Positions 5,220 through 7,831 of a DNA stretch of 7,831 nucleotides are shown here, piece by piece. How positions within the stretch are numbered: the first letter of the stretch is position 1; every line of letters begins with the position of its first letter. The stretch covers positions 1-7,831 of the forward strand of contig USPE01000083.1 of NCBI GenBank assembly GCA_900556545.1, read 5' to 3'. Source of the DNA: an uncultured Peptococcaceae bacterium. Lineage in GTDB: Bacteria > Bacillota > Peptococcia > Peptococcales > Peptococcaceae. The position numbers and the translations under genes were made by a program. The notes under the pieces were generated by a model. The model saw only the letters and a list, made by a program, of their open reading frames with translations. It was not told the DNA's origin and searched no databases.

Positions 5220-6872
5220 ATGCAGCCAATTACCCAAAACAAAAAGCGGATTAAGGTGCAGCATATTGTAGGCAACGGCACTGCGCAGGTAGATATTGTG
5301 CGCAATATTCAACTGCCGGCCCGCGCTCGCAAAATTGTTGACATTCACGCTGAAATCGTAGAATTAGATTATGAAATCATCCCAAATAAGGTCATTGTAA
5401 AAGGGGCTCTGCATAAACAGATTTATTATGTAGAAGAAGGGGACTATGTTGTAAAAGAATTTACCATCATGCGGGAAGAGTTTACCGACTTTGTACACAT
5501 CCATGGCGCCAAACCGGATATGGAAGCCATGCTGGACGGTCATATTTTATTTGTCAACACCAATCCTGCCAACGGTGAGTTTCCTACGGATATGCTGTAT
5601 CAAGTAGCTGTTCTGGCGGTTGATGTAAAAGTTGTAGAACTGATGACGTTGGATGTTGTTACCGACTGTTACGGTGAAGGCATCAGTGTGCAGAAAGCGC
5701 CGTTCTCGGTAGAATGTTTAGTAGGTGCTGCCGATAAGCAGTCCCCCATTTCTGTGGAGCATATGCTGTGCAAGCCTGCCCGCAAAATTTATGATATGGA
5801 TGCGGTCTGCCGTGATCTGGATTATGAGGTTTTGCCGGGGCGTGTCATTGTGCGAGGTACGTTGCATAAGCAGATTTACTATGTAGATGCCTGTGATGAT
5901 ACGGTGCAGGCCCAATGCTATGACAATGAATTTTCTGTGGTGCTGGATGTTCCGGGCGCCAAACCGGACATGGAAGTGTATACCAAATGCCGCATGGAAT
6001 TCTGTGAAGCCAAGCTGATGGGGCCGCAGCCATGTAATATGGTAAAAGCCAACTGCATTCTGCAGGTATTTGTGAAGGTTACTGACCTGACCAAAATGAA
6101 TATTGTGACCAATGTAGAAGGCGCGCTGGTGGATCGCTGCCGTATCCGCATTGAAGACATTATCGGGCGCAAATGCCATCAGGAAAATGTCAACCAGACC
6201 ATTGATGTCAATGCACCGCTGGATGTGGAAAACATGCTGGTCAAAAATACCAAGAATATGACAGCCTGTGTCCGCAATGTCAGCTACGAAAAGGTATGTA
6301 ATAAGGTCATCATCAAGGGTATCATTCATGTACAGGTATATTATGTGGCCTGCAACTGCGAGCAGGAACTGCGGGAAACCAGCGCTGATATTCCGTTCAC
6401 CACAGTTGTCAACTTTGACTGTATCAACGAGGACACCATGATTCGCTGCCGGGAGCGGGTGGAATACACCGACGCCAAAATTGAAGGCGCGCCTTGTGAA
6501 ACATCCAAAATCCGCGCTGTTGCCATTATGGAAATCTGCGTTTGCGCATTCCAGACCAGAGATTTTATGGTGGTTACCAATGTATGCACCAATGGAACCT
6601 GCAATCAGCCGCAGCCAAAACCACAGCCTAAACCTATTCCAAAGCCGGAACCCAAACCAGAGCCAAAACCGGAAGAAGAAGTATGCCCAAAAGGCGGTTA
6701 TATTTATGAAGTAAAAGCCGGCGACACATTAGCTAAAATTGCCGCAGGTTTCCAGGCCAAGGTTCCTGGCATTACCTGGCAGCAAATTGCCCGTTTTAAC
6801 AATCTGTATGCCCCTTACACATTGCAAATCGGCCAAATATTGCGCATTCCATGTGTAGCAGGCAAAGGCTGA
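5220..6872 (+). CDS. Spore-envelope assembly protein with three SPOCS (DUF3794) repeats and a C-terminal LysM
   Basis: The ATG at 5211 is only 2 nt from AAAGGAGG, so the ATG at 5220 (11 nt away) is preferred, giving 550 aa. Three SPOCS/DUF3794 repeats lie at about residues 14-148, 164-297 and 308-455. Each carries the core LDYEIIPNKVIVKG...KQIYYV, LDYEVLPGRVIVRG...KQIYYV or VSYEKVCNKVIIKG...VQVYYV; GAKPDME recurs in the first two. A Pro/Lys/Glu linker (463-487) leads to a LysM domain (about 494-545, YEVKAGDTLAKIA). The order SPOCS, linker, LysM resembles Bacillus SpoVID, a mother-cell morphogenetic protein of the spore coat; LysM binds peptidoglycan or its precursors. There is no signal peptide, as expected for a protein acting from the mother-cell cytoplasm on the forespore surface. 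Of 25 cysteines none precedes residue 150, so repeats 2 and 3 are cysteine-rich while repeat 1 has none. It may be a functional counterpart of SpoVID/SafA, but orthology is not established. Confidence 0.92.
   Translation: MQPITQNKKRIKVQHIVGNGTAQVDIVRNIQLPARARKIVDIHAEIVELDYEIIPNKVIVKGALHKQIYYVEEGDYVVKEFTIMREEFTDFVHIHGAKPDMEAMLDGHILFVNTNPANGEFPTDMLYQVAVLAVDVKVVELMTLDVVTDCYGEGISVQKAPFSVECLVGAADKQSPISVEHMLCKPARKIYDMDAVCRDLDYEVLPGRVIVRGTLHKQIYYVDACDDTVQAQCYDNEFSVVLDVPGAKPDMEVYTKCRMEFCEAKLMGPQPCNMVKANCILQVFVKVTDLTKMNIVTNVEGALVDRCRIRIEDIIGRKCHQENVNQTIDVNAPLDVENMLVKNTKNMTACVRNVSYEKVCNKVIIKGIIHVQVYYVACNCEQELRETSADIPFTTVVNFDCINEDTMIRCRERVEYTDAKIEGAPCETSKIRAVAIMEICVCAFQTRDFMVVTNVCTNGTCNQPQPKPQPKPIPKPEPKPEPKPEEEVCPKGGYIYEVKAGDTLAKIAAGFQAKVPGITWQQIARFNNLYAPYTLQIGQILRIPCVAGKG
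6606..6680 (+). repeat. Pro-Lys/Pro-Glu linker repeat inside the SPOCS-LysM gene
   Basis: The segment encodes a run of short QPKP/EPKP units ending in EEE, linking the SPOCS repeats to LysM. At DNA level the CCnAAACC-like unit recurs, so length variation between strains is plausible. It is probably an extended, flexible spacer. Confidence 0.75.
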
Positions 6873-6886
6873 TCATTCCCTTTTAT

Positions 6887-7030
6887 GAAAGGTCGCTGTA
6901 TCAACTGTTCTGAGTGAAACACAGTGTAGCTATTACATTGCTAAGCCGAAGAATCTAAACACAGGTGCGATTTACTGTAAAGATTCCTCGGCTGCACCCA
7001 GCGCAAACCATACAGCAGCCTTTCTTTTTT
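6887..7030 (+). ncRNA. Candidate structured RNA (three-way junction) downstream of the SPOCS-LysM gene
   Basis: A closing stem joins GAAAGGTCGCTGTAT (6887-6901) to ATACAGCAGCCTTTC (7010-7024): 13 Watson-Crick pairs, one U-G and one C-A mismatch. It is followed at once by six T (7025-7030). Inside are two helices. CAGTGTA/TACATTG (6922-6928, 6934-6940) is 7 bp with a G-U pair that favours the plus strand. AGCCGA-A-GAATCT/AGATTC-C-TCGGCT (6944-6956, 6981-6993) is 12 bp around one A-C mismatch, with a small inner ACAG/CTGT helix. The result is a three-way junction whose 3' strand doubles as a terminator. It begins 14 nt after the SPOCS-LysM stop, so it may be that mRNA's 3' end or a separate small RNA. 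I match it to no known family. Confidence 0.5.
6990..7030 (+). terminator. Terminator stem competing with the junction helices
   Basis: GGCTGC (6990-6995) pairs with GCAGCC (7015-7020), followed by TTTCTTTTTT. This stem uses bases that also belong to the closing stem and to the third helix of the candidate structured RNA, so the folds exclude each other. Either fold gives a U-tailed hairpin that ends the SPOCS-LysM transcript. Confidence 0.7.
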
Positions 7031-7120
7031 CTGTCAAAATAAAAGCACTGCCTCTGTTTCTAAATTGCTGAACAAACTGTATTTATATCCAATGAAAAGC
7101 AGAACAATGCCCTTCCGCAA

Positions 7121-7153
7121 CAAATAAAAAACAGTCCGTTTTCGTCGGCAGAC
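7121..7153 (-). terminator. Probable terminator of the YbaK-family gene
   Basis: On the minus strand GTCTG (7153-7149) pairs with CGGAC (7138-7134) through one T-G pair, and TGTTTTTTATTTG follows. The stem is short, but the U-tract is good and it lies 6-25 bp past the stop codon. The stretch from 7031 to 7120 shows no gene or clear signal. Confidence 0.5.
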
Positions 7154-7158
7154 CCGGC

Positions 7159-7647
7159 TTAGGCTTCCACTATAATGTCCGCTTCCTGCACAGGAATGAC
7201 TTTTTGTAAATCAGTCAGGGACAATTCTACCTGATAACCAATTTTGCCGGCGCTGAACATAATGGTTTCATACGCCGCAGCGGTGTTATGTATCACCGTT
7301 TTAAACTGTTTTTTCATGCCAATAGGCGAGCATCCGCCATGCACATAACCGGTAAGACCTAACAGTTCTTTTGCCTTTAACATTTCTATTGATTTTTCCC
7401 CCACTGCAGCCGCTGCTTTTTTTAAATCCAGTTCTGCCAGCACAGGAACCATAAATACATAATGGGTTTTTGTCTTGCCTGTTGTCACCAATGTTTTAAA
7501 TGCTCGATTTGGGTCCTGATGCAACGCCTGCGCTACCTCAGCGCCGCTGACCGCACCGGTATCGGCATAGCAATGATGCTGGTAGGCAATCTTTTTTTGA
7601 TCTAATACACGCATTACATTTGTTTTTATCTCTGACTTTGCAGCCAT
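7159..7647 (-). CDS. ybaK: YbaK/EbsC-family Cys-tRNA(Pro) deacylase
   Basis: A 162-aa single-domain protein of the YbaK/EbsC group within the ProX/INS editing superfamily. Members hydrolyse Cys-tRNA(Pro) formed when prolyl-tRNA synthetase mischarges cysteine, acting in trans in the cytoplasm. The conserved lysine region is FKTLVTTGK (about residues 50-58), and the signature loop GYVHGGCSPIGMKK (about 100-113) matches the family pattern. The length is normal (about 155-160 aa). The ATG is supported by AGAGGG 7 nt upstream. It is transcribed alone from an extended -10 promoter. It shares a translation-fidelity theme with trpS and tRNA-Leu but no operon. Editing specificity for Cys-tRNA(Pro) is inherited from the family and not demonstrated here. 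Confidence 0.93.
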   Translation of the reverse strand: MAAKSEIKTNVMRVLDQKKIAYQHHCYADTGAVSGAEVAQALHQDPNRAFKTLVTTGKTKTHYVFMVPVLAELDLKKAAAAVGEKSIEMLKAKELLGLTGYVHGGCSPIGMKKQFKTVIHNTAAAYETIMFSAGKIGYQVELSLTDLQKVIPVQEADIIVEA

Positions 7648-7682
7648 TTCAATCCCTCTTTTCTGCTGTTTTATGATGTTTT

Positions 7683-7691
7683 ATTATATCA
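7683..7691 (-). promoter_or_regulatory. Extended -10 promoter of the YbaK-family gene
   Basis: The minus strand reads TGATATAAT: a perfect TATAAT (7683-7688) with the extended -10 TGn. No good -35 box is seen at 16-18 bp. The leader would be about 30 nt. Confidence 0.55.
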
Positions 7692-7823
7692 TCTGCATCA
7701 ACATACAGCTACTGCCTGCCAACATAAAATCCTGTATTCTTTTTTAAAAAGCAAAAAATTCTTTTTCTGCAATCGTTTAATCTTGATTATTTCGGTCAAC
7801 ACTATTTTCAGAAAGAGGTGTTG

Positions 7824-7831
7824 ATGATGAT
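7824..7831 (+). CDS. Start of a further plus-strand gene, cut by the window edge
   Basis: AAAGAGGTG (7812-7820) is a reasonable ribosome binding site followed by two adjacent ATG codons at 7824 and 7827. The second has the better spacing. Only two to three codons are inside the window, so the product is unknown. The upstream stretch 7692-7810 is AT-rich, with no convincing plus-strand promoter. Confidence 0.4.

Noticed and set aside
5718..6329. A 203-codon open frame antisense to the SPOCS-LysM gene.
   Set aside because: It lies wholly inside a well-supported gene with repeated domains, has no ribosome binding site, and gives a His/Ile-rich translation typical of an antisense shadow.
6885..6917. 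A ten-codon mini-ORF (MKGRCINCSE) at the start of the structured region.
   Set aside because: There is no ribosome binding site, it is very short, and it overlaps the closing stem of the RNA candidate.
6994..7013. GCAAACCAT segment reminiscent of a c-di-GMP-I riboswitch.
   Set aside because: Only a short segment agrees; the other conserved elements and helices of that riboswitch are missing.
7151..7647. Assigning the 162-aa protein as the ProX/PrdX-type deacylase for Ala-tRNA(Pro).
   Set aside because: The GYVHGGCSPIGMKK loop and its length fit the YbaK/EbsC group better.

Overview
The window looks like chromosomal DNA of an endospore-forming, probably anaerobic member of the Firmicutes (Clostridia or a spore-forming Negativicutes). 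The evidence is a large SPOCS (DUF3794)-LysM spore-envelope protein behind a mother-cell-type promoter, Firmicutes-style ribosome binding sites (AAGGAGG, GGGGAG), near-consensus sigma-A promoters, many U-tailed intrinsic terminators, and a tryptophanyl-tRNA synthetase with a cysteine pattern of the iron-sulfur type. No insertion sequence, phage gene or CRISPR array is visible. Genus-level placement is not possible from this sequence.

Layout. A tRNA-Leu(CAG) gene lies at the left edge on the minus strand, with a strong promoter. Upstream of it, on the same strand, is an unrecognised 227-aa protein gene. Positions 930-1510 hold that gene's promoter, a 112-codon start-less reading frame that may be a decayed gene, and the trpS promoter (perfect TTGACA-17-TATAAT). 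trpS (+) and a drug/metabolite-transporter (EamA) gene (-) converge on a bidirectional terminator. Between the EamA gene and the polysaccharide deacetylase gene (both -) lies about 210 bp that reads as a structured minus-strand RNA ending in a strong intrinsic terminator. The deacetylase gene and the SPOCS-LysM gene (+) diverge from a 420-bp intergenic region containing an AT-rich palindrome and a sigma-K/sigma-E-like promoter. After the SPOCS-LysM gene comes a second structured-RNA candidate, a three-way junction whose closing stem runs into a U-tract. A YbaK-type Cys-tRNA(Pro) deacylase gene (-) follows. The right edge shows the ribosome binding site and start of another plus-strand gene.

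How the genes fit together. Three genes concern tRNA charging or tRNA itself (tRNA-Leu, trpS, ybaK). They have separate promoters and no shared operon is visible. The deacetylase and the SPOCS-LysM protein are both plausible peptidoglycan or spore-envelope proteins that share an intergenic control region, but only the SPOCS-LysM gene shows a sporulation-type promoter. The most interesting parts are the two non-coding structured regions (3652-3864 minus, 6887-7030 plus) and the iron-sulfur-type cysteine signature of TrpRS. None of these was tested with a covariance or homology search.
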